From JAJZNI01 sp035624785 (GTDB lineage: Bacteria > Chloroflexota > Dormibacteria > Aeolococcales > Aeolococcaceae): 22,561 nucleotides of DNA. Positions 14,801-21,601 of this stretch are shown here, one piece after another; within the stretch, counting starts at the first letter, position 1; each line of letters starts with the position of its first letter. The DNA lies in the NCBI GenBank assembly GCA_035624785.1, contig DASPQV010000013.1, positions 1 to 22,561 on the forward strand. Direction: 5' to 3'. The position numbers and the translations under genes are program-made. The notes beneath the pieces are model-generated. The model was given only the letters and a program-made list of their open reading frames with translations, ran no database searches and was not told the origin of the DNA.

Positions 14801-15399
14801 ACGAGGTGGTGGTCTTCGACCCGTCGGACCGGGAGCGGGAGATCGGCAGGTTCCACTTTCCCCGCCAGGCCGAGCAGAACCGGCTCTGCCTCGCCGACTA
14901 CGTGCGTCCGCGCCAGCTGGCGGGCGCAGGCGAGCGCGACCTGATCGCACTCCAGGTGGTGACCACCGGACCTGGGGCCAGCGAGCTCTCCAACCGCCTC
15001 CAGGCCCAGGGCGACTACGACGACATGCTGCGCATCCACGGCTTCGCCACCCAGATGGCCGAGGCCACCGCGGAGTACATCCACGCCCACATCCGGCGTG
15101 AGCTGGGGCTGGCTCGAGACCACGGCCGGCGCTACTCATGGGGCTATCCCGCCTGCCCGGAGCTCGCCGACCACGAGACGCTGTTCCGGATCGTCCCGGC
15201 GGAGCGGATCGGCGTGTCGCTGACCGAGGGGTTCCAGCTGGTCCCCGAGCAGTCCACCGCCGCCATCGTCATGCACCACCCGCAGGCGCGGTACTTCGCC
15301 GTGTACGGAAGCCGGTTCGAGGAGAGCCCGGGACGGGGAGCGCCGGAGGAGCCGGGGCCGCCCGCGCGGCAGGGACCCGCCGCGTCGCCGGCAGCGTGA
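11812..15399 (+). CDS. metH: Cobalamin-dependent methionine synthase
   Basis: MetH transfers a methyl group from 5-methyltetrahydrofolate to homocysteine through methylcobalamin, making methionine and regenerating folate. All four modules are present in 1195 residues (E. coli 1227). The homocysteine domain (about 20-325) carries the zinc ligands Cys242 (LNCGTGP) and Cys308-Cys309 (GGCCGTTP). The pterin domain (about 340-615) starts at LLIGERVNAQGSRR. The cobalamin domain (about 640-870) has the base-off motif DVHDIGKN, with His746 as lower axial ligand. The reactivation domain (about 940-1165) has RRYSWGYPACP (from Arg1106), the AdoMet-binding signature. A 30-residue Pro/Gly/Ala tail ends the protein. 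The start is the ATG ahead of LVFDGAMGTALQ. It depends on B12 supply; no cobalamin genes are nearby. The end is 12 bases from the convergent lipoprotein gene. Confidence 0.98.
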   Translation: MDSTPPSHALPSPRSGYLGALDERVLVFDGAMGTALQAFEPTAEQFGGPRLEGWIDGLVLHSPDLVERVHRAYLESGADVIETCTFQSTPIRHREWGAEGRTEELNESAAKLARRLADEHSTADQPRFVAGSMGPSGYLPASSDPSLGAISFRDLAGAFRTQACGLLAGGVDLLIIETGQDILEMKAAVFGAREAMARVGRTVPIQAQASLDVSGRMLLGTDIAAVLTILEGLRVDVVGLNCGTGPDYMGEPLRYLAEHTRLPISCIPNAGLPINVGGRAHYPMLPVPLAEQLASFVRDLRINVVGGCCGTTPAHIGEVVARVRGLPATARAPEERPRLASSIRAIELHQEPRPLLIGERVNAQGSRRIKEMLLADDYEGILRVAKGQVEGGAHSLDVCVALTERADEAGQMAATVKTLQQAVEVPLCIDSTEAEVIRVALESYPGRGIVNSINMESGRARCDAVLPLVRDHGQAVIALTIDERGMAKTRERKLEVARQIRDIACGEYGLAAHQLIFDDLTFTLATGDPDLADSALETLEGIRLIKRELPGVLTSLGVSNVSFGLTPPARAVLNSVFLHHAVEAGLDAAIVNPAHTVPYAEVGEQRRELAEDLIFNRREDALARYIEHFAGVTERVGAEKVDPFAGMAAPERIHAQILHRRKEGIEALIDEALRDRDPVAVLNDILLPAMKDVGDRFGAGELILPFVLQSAEVMKRAVAHLEQHLDRSEGHAKGQVVLATVFGDVHDIGKNLVKTILSNNGYTVHDLGKQVPLNTIIDKAEEVRADVIGLSALLVSTSKQMPMMVAELDKRGLRYPVIIGGAAINRGFGRRILHLDGERLYEPGVFYCKDAFEGLETCDQLIDPARRDPLVERIRDEARTFRQRELARESDGSAATAAPARARSDTRSDVPIPTPPFWGAQVVTGINPQAVYPHIDRTSLFKMSWQFRGVRDPKRWEELVRTELEPRLERSLREAQRDGWLELQAVYGYWPALAEGDEVVVFDPSDREREIGRFHFPRQAEQNRLCLADYVRPRQLAGAGERDLIALQVVTTGPGASELSNRLQAQGDYDDMLRIHGFATQMAEATAEYIHAHIRRELGLARDHGRRYSWGYPACPELADHETLFRIVPAERIGVSLTEGFQLVPEQSTAAIVMHHPQARYFAVYGSRFEESPGRGAPEEPGPPARQGPAASPAA

Positions 15400-15411
15400 A
15401 ACGGGCCGGGC

Positions 15412-16713
15412 TCAGAGGACGCCGAGGATCCCGTCAGCGGGCCCGATCGTGGTCGCCTTGCCGCTCCCGAGGTCGATGGTGACCAGCGATGTCGGCGCGC
15501 TGCTCGACGGTGCGCCCAGCTCGACGATGCTGCTGGAGCCGATCAGCTTCTGAGGTGCCGAACCGCTCTCGTCCCAGGAGGCCTGGTCACCGCTCCGGAG
15601 GGTCTGGGGGAGTGCCGACGGAGCGCTGAGGGTGGCGGTCCACAGGGTGTCGGTCCAGGCCCCGCCTCCCTCGGTGGAGCCGAAGCTGGTCGAGAAGGTG
15701 AGCGTCGAGGAGCCGGCCACGAAGGCGACCTGGCCGGCGTAGGGCGCCTCGGTGTCGATGGTGGACTGGGTGCCGTCGGTGTGGGTGACGGTGATCCTGG
15801 CGTCGGAACCCTCACCGGTGACACAGGCGACGCTTCCATCGGTGGCGGCATCAGCGAAGCGGGCGGCGTTGCCCAGGGCGCAGAGCGGTGACGACACCGC
15901 CCCGGTGCCGGGATCGTAGCGGACCACGTTGGCGAGCGAATAGTCCTCGCCGATGAACGGGCCGGCACCGCCGACGTCGGTGGGCGAGGAGCCCAGCAGC
16001 ACGCCCGCAGCATCCCAGCGCAGCACCTGGAAGCCGCCTCCCCAGGTCCCGTTGCTCACCGTGTTGGCGCGGCTGAAGGTGGCCGCGAGCGTGGGGGCCT
16101 TACCCCTGATGCCGATGTAGAGATGGGTCGTCGCCGACATCTCCGTGCCCTGCCCGCTCCAGGTGGCCAGCGAGAGGATCCAGCAACGGCCGTTGGGCGA
16201 CTCGGCGGCCGAGGTGGCCGGATCGTCGCCCTGCCCCGGAGCGGTCAGGCCGAGGTCCTGGGGCTGCCCCGACTCACCGAGCAGGTCCATCTCCCCGGTG
16301 TCCTGGTGATAGAGGAAGACGCCGTCCGGCCCGACACCGACCGGAAACGGACCGCTGGAGACATCGGTGGTCGCCTGGTTGAGGACATCGCCCTGCGCGT
16401 CCACCAGCTCGACGATCTGCTCCGGGGTCTGGTCGCGCACCACCGCGACGGGCGGGCCGCTCGCCGGAAACTGAGGCGACGCGGGCGCTCCCGATTCGCA
16501 GGCGGAGAGCGCTGCGGAGCCGGTCGCCGGGGCGGTCGGAGAGGCGCTGGGTGAGCCCGGGGCCGGTGAGCTGACCAGCGATGGAACGATGCTGGTGGAG
16601 GCGGAGGCCGTGGCCACGGGGCCGGTCGATGACGAGCCGCAGGCCGCCAGCGCCAGGGCCAGGAGGACCAGGGCCGGTCGCGCGGCTCGTAGCGTGCTGT
16701 GAAGGCCAGCCAT
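15412..16713 (-). CDS. Secreted lipoprotein, beta-propeller-like
   Basis: A 433-residue putative lipoprotein of unknown function. It opens with a classic lipoprotein signal: a basic n-region, the hydrophobic run ALVLLALALA and a lipobox LAAC with Cys25 as the lipidated residue. A Ser/Thr/Ala/Pro-rich linker follows (about 26-70). The rest consists of repeated beta-hairpin-like units with Gly-Asp and Asp-Gly turns, such as VDAQGDVLNQA, GPDGVFLYHQDTGEMDLLG and VTHTDGTQSTIDTEA, which suggests a beta-propeller or similar scaffold. This fold call is from residue pattern only. The frame is open far upstream, but the ATG at 16713 is chosen because it starts the signal peptide, with TACGCT 12 bases before it. 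It is divergent from the MFS gene and shares its promoter core. Confidence 0.82.
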   Translation of the reverse strand: MAGLHSTLRAARPALVLLALALAACGSSSTGPVATASASTSIVPSLVSSPAPGSPSASPTAPATGSAALSACESGAPASPQFPASGPPVAVVRDQTPEQIVELVDAQGDVLNQATTDVSSGPFPVGVGPDGVFLYHQDTGEMDLLGESGQPQDLGLTAPGQGDDPATSAAESPNGRCWILSLATWSGQGTEMSATTHLYIGIRGKAPTLAATFSRANTVSNGTWGGGFQVLRWDAAGVLLGSSPTDVGGAGPFIGEDYSLANVVRYDPGTGAVSSPLCALGNAARFADAATDGSVACVTGEGSDARITVTHTDGTQSTIDTEAPYAGQVAFVAGSSTLTFSTSFGSTEGGGAWTDTLWTATLSAPSALPQTLRSGDQASWDESGSAPQKLIGSSSIVELGAPSSSAPTSLVTIDLGSGKATTIGPADGILGVL

Positions 16714-16724
16714 GACGGCGGTGG

Positions 16725-16730
16725 TAGCGT
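16725..16730 (+). promoter_or_regulatory. -10 element of the MFS gene (half of a bidirectional promoter)
   Basis: TAGCGT ends seven bases before the GTG at 16738, predicting a leaderless MFS mRNA. Confidence 0.5.
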
Positions 16731-16731
16731 A
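16726..16731 (-). promoter_or_regulatory. -10 element of the lipoprotein gene (half of a bidirectional promoter)
   Basis: Read on the minus strand this is TACGCT, overlapping the MFS -10 by five bases. It ends 12 bases before the lipoprotein ATG, so the leader would be only about five bases. Confidence 0.45.
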
Positions 16732-16737
16732 CAGGGA

Positions 16738-18195
16738 GTGGCGGGCATGCGCAGCACCCGTTGGCAGCGCCTGCTGACAGAGCCGCCGCGGCCCCGCGGC
16801 ATCGCGGGCCGGCCCAATGCCTACTGGTACGCGGTGGGCACCGTCTGCATCGGCGCCTTCATGGGCCAGCTCGACGCCAGCATCGTCACCGTGGCCTTCC
16901 CGCACATCGGCCGCACCTTCGACGCCGGTCTGGGCGCGGTGGCGTGGGTCGGGCTCGCCTATCTGCTGGTGCTGGTCGCCCTGGTGACCGCGTTCGGCCG
17001 GATCGCCGACATGGTCGGTCACAAGCTCCTCTACACCTACGGCTTCGTGGTCTTCATCGTCGGGTCGGCGCTCTGCGGGCTGGCGCCGACGCTGCTCAGC
17101 CTCGATGCCTTCAGGCTGGTCCAGGCGGTCGGCGCGGCGATGCTCCAGGCCAACAGCGTGGCCATCATCCTGCTGGCCATGCCCCGCGAGAAGCTGGGCC
17201 GGGCCATCGGCGTCCAGGGCGCCGCCCAGGCTCTCGGCCTCGCCCTCGGGCCCAGCGTGGGCGGCGGCCTTATCGCCCTCGGTGGCTGGCGGCTCATCTT
17301 CTACGTCAACGTCCCAGTCGGGCTCGCCGCCACCGTGCTGGCCTGGTTCCTGATCCCGCGGAGCCGCGACCTCCAGCACCGGGCGCGCTTCGACTGGCCG
17401 GGCCTCGCCCTCTTCGTGCCCGCGGTGGCAGCCGTGCTCTACGCGATATCGCTGGGAGATCAGGACGGCTGGCTCTCGCCCGACATCGTGGTCGCGCTCG
17501 CCGGCGGCGTGGTGCTCGCCGTGCTCTTCGTCATCCGCGAGCGCAGCACCAAGGCCCCCGTCATCGGGCTCGGCCTGTTCCGGCGGGTCCGCTTCTCCGC
17601 CGGGATCTCCAGCGGCCTGCTCTCCTACCTGGTGATGTTCGGGACCCTCTTCATCGTCCCCTTCTACCTGGAGGACGGGCCTCAGCACCTCTCCTCCGGA
17701 ATGACCGGGCTCGAGCTCACCGTGATGCCTGCCGCCCTCGGGGTGGTGGCGCCCCTCGCCGGTCGCGCCGCCGACCGTGTAGGACCCCGGACCCTCACCG
17801 TGGCGGGGATGGCGGTCACCGCGGCGGCGCTCCTCGCCCTCGCCGCCACCCGCCCGGCCGGCCCGCTGATCCTCCCTCTGCTGGCCGTCGTCGGCGCCGG
17901 GCTGGGGCTGTTCACGCCTCCCAACAACGCCGCGATCATGGGCTCGGCGCCGCGGGAGCAGGCGGGGCTGGCCAGCGGGATCCTCAACACGACCCGGGGC
18001 CTGGGCACCGCCATGGGCCTCGCCACCACCAGCCTGGTGCTGGGTCTGGTGGCCGGCACCAGCGCACGAGTGCCCGCCCTGGTGGTCGACGGGTTCACGG
18101 CCTCCGCGCTCTACCTGGCGATCGTGGCGCTGGGCGCGATGGGCCTCGCCGGCCTTCCGGGGGGATGGCAAATCCACGGGGGCGGCCCGGACTGA
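16738..18195 (+). CDS. MFS transporter, DHA2 (EmrB/QacA-type) family
   Basis: A 485-residue inner-membrane proton antiporter of the 14-helix DHA2 group, which typically exports drugs or metabolites. Motifs in order: MGQLDASIVTVAFPHI in TM1 (family motif lDxTivnvAlP), GRIADMVGHK after TM2 (motif A), the TM5 motif C LALGPSVGGGLI, and FYVNVPVGL following it. Later helices include VMFGTLFIVPFYL, MPAALGVVAPLAG and GLGLFTPPNNAAIMGS. The GTG at 16738 is preferred because TAGCGT lies seven bases upstream; an ATG at 16747 is a close alternative. The substrate cannot be inferred. The divergent lipoprotein may be co-expressed through the shared promoter. The end is 24 bases from the convergent receiver gene. 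Confidence 0.93.
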   Translation: MAGMRSTRWQRLLTEPPRPRGIAGRPNAYWYAVGTVCIGAFMGQLDASIVTVAFPHIGRTFDAGLGAVAWVGLAYLLVLVALVTAFGRIADMVGHKLLYTYGFVVFIVGSALCGLAPTLLSLDAFRLVQAVGAAMLQANSVAIILLAMPREKLGRAIGVQGAAQALGLALGPSVGGGLIALGGWRLIFYVNVPVGLAATVLAWFLIPRSRDLQHRARFDWPGLALFVPAVAAVLYAISLGDQDGWLSPDIVVALAGGVVLAVLFVIRERSTKAPVIGLGLFRRVRFSAGISSGLLSYLVMFGTLFIVPFYLEDGPQHLSSGMTGLELTVMPAALGVVAPLAGRAADRVGPRTLTVAGMAVTAAALLALAATRPAGPLILPLLAVVGAGLGLFTPPNNAAIMGSAPREQAGLASGILNTTRGLGTAMGLATTSLVLGLVAGTSARVPALVVDGFTASALYLAIVALGAMGLAGLPGGWQIHGGGPD

Positions 18196-18219
18196 TCAGG
18201 TCAAAGCGGCTAGACGCGG

Positions 18220-18591
18220 CTATGAGGCCAGCATCGACTGGATGCGGGCGGCGAGCTCCTTGATCTTGAAGGGCTTGGCGAGTGTCTGGACGTTGCCGTA
18301 GGCCTCGAGCTTGGGCGCTGTGGTGGGATTGACCAGGGCGCTGACCACCAGCACCTTGGGCTCCTGACCGCGCTCCTCCCTGATCCTCTCCAGCACCTGG
18401 GTGCCGCTCAGCTCGCCGGGGAGCATGAGGTCGAGGAGGACGAGATCGGGGTTGAACTCGGCGATGACGCCAAGTCCCTCGTCTCCACTCTTGGCCACGC
18501 GGACCTCGTAGCCCTCCATGGTGCAGAGAAGGTGCTCGATGTCGGCCAGGGCGTAGTAGTCCTCGATGATGAGCACCTTCTTCGTCGCCAC
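18220..18591 (-). CDS. Single-domain response regulator (receiver only)
   Basis: A 123-residue CheY-like receiver with no output domain. The conserved sites are visible: the acidic pair Glu10-Asp11 (LIIEDYY), phospho-acceptor Asp54 (LVLLDLMLPG), Ser84 (VVSAL) in place of the more common Thr, and Lys106 (LAKPF). Such proteins relay phosphate or act by protein contact. No histidine kinase lies beside it, so the partner is unknown; the sensor starting at 21602 is a nearby but unproven candidate. The GTG at 18591 is chosen over a TTG at 18612 because the longer version would read through TATATGCT, a good -10 ending nine bases before the GTG. It lies 42 bases downstream of tldE on the same strand, so read-through from tldDE is also possible. 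Confidence 0.9.
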   Translation of the reverse strand: MATKKVLIIEDYYALADIEHLLCTMEGYEVRVAKSGDEGLGVIAEFNPDLVLLDLMLPGELSGTQVLERIREERGQEPKVLVVSALVNPTTAPKLEAYGNVQTLAKPFKIKELAARIQSMLAS

Positions 18592-18600
18592 GGCCGGGCG

Positions 18601-18606
18601 AGCATA
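18601..18606 (-). promoter_or_regulatory. -10 element of the receiver gene
   Basis: TATGCT (within TATATGCT) on the minus strand ends nine bases before the GTG, predicting a near-leaderless transcript independent of tldDE. Confidence 0.5.
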
Positions 18607-18633
18607 TACCAACCGGGCGGCTGATCCCGGAGC

Positions 18634-19959
18634 TCAGGAGGTGAAGGCGAAGTGGCCCAGACAGACGGCCGGCACCAGGAGGGCGCGCTCTCCCTCGTCC
18701 AGCTCGATGGAGCGATCCCGCCCCACCCCGCGGATCTCGGCCAGCGCCTCGACGATGCTCTGCGTGAAGCGGAGATCGCGGACGGGGCGGCCCAGCCGGC
18801 CCTGGTCGATCAGGAAGGTCCCGTCGCGGGTCATCCCGGTGATGATGGTGTGCAGAGGATGGACGTCCCGGACGTACCAGAGGCGGGTGACATAGAGACC
18901 GGTGCCGCAGTCGACGAGGAGGTCCTCCAGGCTGCGATCACCGGGGCTGACCACCAGGTGGCGAGCCCAGGGCCCGTAAGTGTTGGGCATGGGCAGCGCG
19001 TGACCGGTTGAGGGCACGTTCTCCCTCAGGGCGGTGGCGCTGTCGTGGACGAACCCCCGGCACACGCCCTCCTCGACGCAGCTGACCCCGCGGGTCGAGA
19101 CCCCCTCGTCGTCGAAGGGAAACGGCATCGAAGCCAGGTCGGCGGCGTCGTCCACCACGGTCAGCCGCTCGCTCATCAGCCGCTCCCCGGGGCGCATGAA
19201 GCTGCGGCGCTCCTGGTGGGCCTGGGCGCTGAAGCCGAGGTCGGCCAGGTGCGCCACCAGCTCGGCGACCGCGTAGGGGGCCAGGACCACCGGGTAGACC
19301 CCCGGCTCGAGGGAGGTCGCCCCCTGGTTGCGGCCGCAGGCCTGCACCGCCTCGTGAGCCAGGGCCTCGGCGTCGAGGCGGTTGACGTCGGAATGGTGGC
19401 GAGCGGCGTATCCCCAGCCGGCCTCGCCCCGGGTCAGGCAGGTCATGCTCGCGGTGCTGCTCTCGGCCCGGCGCCTGGTTCCGGTCCCGCTGACCACCAC
19501 CGTCTGGGTGACCGACGTCTCGACCACCCCGAAGGCCTCGAACCCGGCCGCGGCCACGGGGCGGGCGATGGCCCTGACCTGGCTGGCCCGCCACTCGGGG
19601 GTGGACTCGGCGGTGGCCCGGCTGAAGGCCACCGGACCGTCGGGACCGGCGTCGGGTTTGGGCAGCGGGGTGACCTCGCCGGCAGGGGCCAGGAGCCGGG
19701 CGGCCTCGGCAGTGGTGACCAGCCGCTCGGTGGCGCCCTCGACCTCTCCCCGGACCTCGGCGACCCCGACCCGGTCGGCGGCCACCACCCGCAACCGGAT
19801 CCGGCGCGAGGTCTCGGTGACGTTCTGATGGATCTGGTTGCGCGCGAAGCGGGTCAGGGAATGCTGCTGCTCGACCACGGCGACCTCGGCGGAATCCCGC
19901 CCCGCCGCCTCGAGCACCGAGTCGGCGATCGACAGCAGCTCCGCCGGCGACGCGCTCAC
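18634..19959 (-). CDS. tldE: TldE/PmbA family metalloprotease subunit
   Basis: TldE (PmbA) is the partner of TldD in a heteromeric zinc protease that degrades unfolded peptides and, in some bacteria, matures microcins or other modified peptides. This 441-residue protein has the family layout: an N-terminal domain with QNVTETSRRIRLRVV, a central segment and a C-terminal half with MPFPFDDEGVSTRG, RGFVHDSATAL, LVVSPGDRSLEDLL and RLWYVRDVHPLHTIITGM. It lacks the HExxxH zinc motif, as expected for TldE. The GTG at 19959 is chosen because it overlaps the tldD stop as GTGA, implying translational coupling. An ATG at 19998 would overlap tldD more and add 13 residues. No peptide precursor gene is evident next to the pair. 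Confidence 0.9.
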   Translation of the reverse strand: MSASPAELLSIADSVLEAAGRDSAEVAVVEQQHSLTRFARNQIHQNVTETSRRIRLRVVAADRVGVAEVRGEVEGATERLVTTAEAARLLAPAGEVTPLPKPDAGPDGPVAFSRATAESTPEWRASQVRAIARPVAAAGFEAFGVVETSVTQTVVVSGTGTRRRAESSTASMTCLTRGEAGWGYAARHHSDVNRLDAEALAHEAVQACGRNQGATSLEPGVYPVVLAPYAVAELVAHLADLGFSAQAHQERRSFMRPGERLMSERLTVVDDAADLASMPFPFDDEGVSTRGVSCVEEGVCRGFVHDSATALRENVPSTGHALPMPNTYGPWARHLVVSPGDRSLEDLLVDCGTGLYVTRLWYVRDVHPLHTIITGMTRDGTFLIDQGRLGRPVRDLRFTQSIVEALAEIRGVGRDRSIELDEGERALLVPAVCLGHFAFTS

Positions 19960-21401
19960 GAGGCCGACGCCGAAACCGCCACGCGCTGGAACCGGCATGG
20001 CGCGGCGCCGTGGCCCACATGCATTACCTGGTCGGGCTGGCCCTTCCCGCAGTTGACCGTCCCCCACATCCGCCATTCCGACGGGCCCGCCACCGCGTCG
20101 CACGACCTCCAGAACTGCGGAGTGCGACCCGCGTAGAGAGCGTTCTTGACCAGCCGCACTCGCTTGCCGTCCTCGATCAGGAAGCCGTTCTGAGTGCCGA
20201 ACTGGAAGTTGAGGCGGCGGTCGTCGATGCTCCACGACCGGTTGGTCTCCAGGTAGACACCCGACTCGGTGGTGGCAATCATCTCCTCGAGGCTGGAGGT
20301 GCCCGGCTCCAGGTTTACGTTGGTCATCCGGATCAGCGGGATACGGTTCCAGGAATCGGCGCGCATCGCGCCACTGCTGGTCCAGCCGTAGTCGGCGGCG
20401 GTCTCGCGCGAGCTCATGTAGGCGCGGAAGATGCCCTGGTCGACCAGGACGGTCCGCTGCGCGGTGACCCCCTCGTCGTCCCAGCCGAAGGTGCCGAGCC
20501 CGAGCGGCGCGGTGGCGTCGGCGGTGATGGTGATGTGCTCGCTGCCGTAGCGGAAGCGACCGACCAGGTCCGGGGTCAGGAACGAGGTCCCGGCGAAGGC
20601 AGCTTCGTCGCCGCGGACCCGGTCCAGCTCGGTGGGGTGACCGCAGGACTCGTGGACCTGCAGCGCGGCCTGGGTGCCGTCGAGGATCAGCGTCATGGTG
20701 CCACTGGGGCATGCGGGAGCCGAGAGCAGGGCCACCGCCTCGGCGGCGATGCGCTCCGCGTTGCCGGGGAGATCCATGGCCTCGATGGCCTCGTAGCCGG
20801 AGCAGAGCTGTTGGCGGCCGAAGCTGTTGGGATGGCTGCGGGTCTGGACCTCGTCGCTGCTGGTGGCGGTGGCGTCCATGCCGCCGCCGGACTCGACGAT
20901 GAGCTGCTCGATCCGGGAACCCTCGCTGCTCCCGAAGTAGCGGTGCTCACGGACGAACTCCAGGGAGGCCTCGTGGGTGGTCACGCCGGCGACCCGGCCC
21001 ATGGCCTCGTCGGCCCGGATCAGCAGGTCGAGCTTGTCCTCGAGGCTCACCTCGAAGGGGTCTCTCCTCACCGGCGTCGCGTAGCGCCCGACCACGGGCG
21101 GGCAGGGAGCCAGACGCACCGGCCGGACCCGCACCCGGGCGGAGGCGCGAGCCAGCCGGCAGGCGAGCCGGGCCGCCTCCTCCAGACTCTCCGCGTCGAG
21201 ACGGTCGACCCCCGCGAACCCCCAGGCCCCGTCGACCAGGGCGCGGATTCCCACCCCCTCGTCCTCGAAGGAGGATGTCTCGGCGAACCGCCCGTCCTTG
21301 ACCGCCACCGCCTGGACCTGACGCTGCACCACCCTGCAGTCGGCGTACTCGGCTCTCTCAGCCACCGCGGCGTCGAGGACCAGCTCGGCGATGTCTCTCA
21401 T
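19956..21401 (-). CDS. tldD: TldD family zinc metalloprotease
   Basis: The catalytic subunit of the TldD/TldE protease. The 481-residue product carries the zinc motif His250-Glu-x-x-x-His255 (HESCGHPTELDR). Other family signatures are FEDEGVGIRALVDGAWGF near residue 50, FGWDDEGVTAQRTVLVDQG, the SSRETAADYG segment, IRMTNVNLEPG and a C-terminal half with FGTQNGFLIEDGKRVRLV. Length and order fit the family. The ATG at 21401 has no obvious ribosome-binding site; TAGAAT on the same strand predicts a leader of about 20 bases. The stop overlaps the tldE GTG by GTGA. The pair is often linked to antitoxin or modified-peptide processing, but the context here gives no substrate. Confidence 0.95.
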   Translation of the reverse strand: MRDIAELVLDAAVAERAEYADCRVVQRQVQAVAVKDGRFAETSSFEDEGVGIRALVDGAWGFAGVDRLDAESLEEAARLACRLARASARVRVRPVRLAPCPPVVGRYATPVRRDPFEVSLEDKLDLLIRADEAMGRVAGVTTHEASLEFVREHRYFGSSEGSRIEQLIVESGGGMDATATSSDEVQTRSHPNSFGRQQLCSGYEAIEAMDLPGNAERIAAEAVALLSAPACPSGTMTLILDGTQAALQVHESCGHPTELDRVRGDEAAFAGTSFLTPDLVGRFRYGSEHITITADATAPLGLGTFGWDDEGVTAQRTVLVDQGIFRAYMSSRETAADYGWTSSGAMRADSWNRIPLIRMTNVNLEPGTSSLEEMIATTESGVYLETNRSWSIDDRRLNFQFGTQNGFLIEDGKRVRLVKNALYAGRTPQFWRSCDAVAGPSEWRMWGTVNCGKGQPDQVMHVGHGAAPCRFQRVAVSASAS

Positions 21402-21428
21402 CCGCGCAGACGGCCCATGGCCCGGGCC

Positions 21429-21434
21429 ATTCTA
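21429..21434 (-). promoter_or_regulatory. -10 element for tldD
   Basis: TAGAAT on the minus strand matches TAnnnT and lies 27 bases before the tldD ATG. No convincing -35 is seen. Confidence 0.45.
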
Positions 21435-21558
21435 CGGCCGGGCCTGACCCCGCCATCCCGAGCAGTGGCCCGGCCGCCACGGGGTACGGCCTGTCAATCC
21501 AGCCAGCGGCTCCTCACCGCGACCGCCTTGGCGCGTTCTGGGGCCGGCGGGACGGCCG

Positions 21559-21564
21559 TATACT
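21559..21564 (+). promoter_or_regulatory. -10 element for the membrane sensor gene
   Basis: TATACT is a near-consensus -10. It predicts a leader of about 30 bases that ends in a GGAG ribosome-binding site six bases before the ATG at 21602. Confidence 0.5.
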
Positions 21565-21601
21565 CAACACGAATTCGGCCTTGCAGAAGCCGGAGATGGA
21601 G

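Noticed and set aside
13474..15123. A 549-codon open frame antisense to metH
   Set aside because: The composition is that of a shadow frame (His, Gly, Asp, Val-rich) and the plus strand holds all MetH motifs across the same stretch.
16714..18177. Continuation of the lipoprotein frame upstream to 921 residues
   Set aside because: The extra part is antisense to the MFS gene and is compositionally biased; a clear lipoprotein signal peptide starts at 16713.
19960..20712. Upstream extension of the tldE frame inside tldD
   Set aside because: It lies within tldD in another frame, and its sequence is low-complexity. TldE similarity begins near the GTGA overlap.
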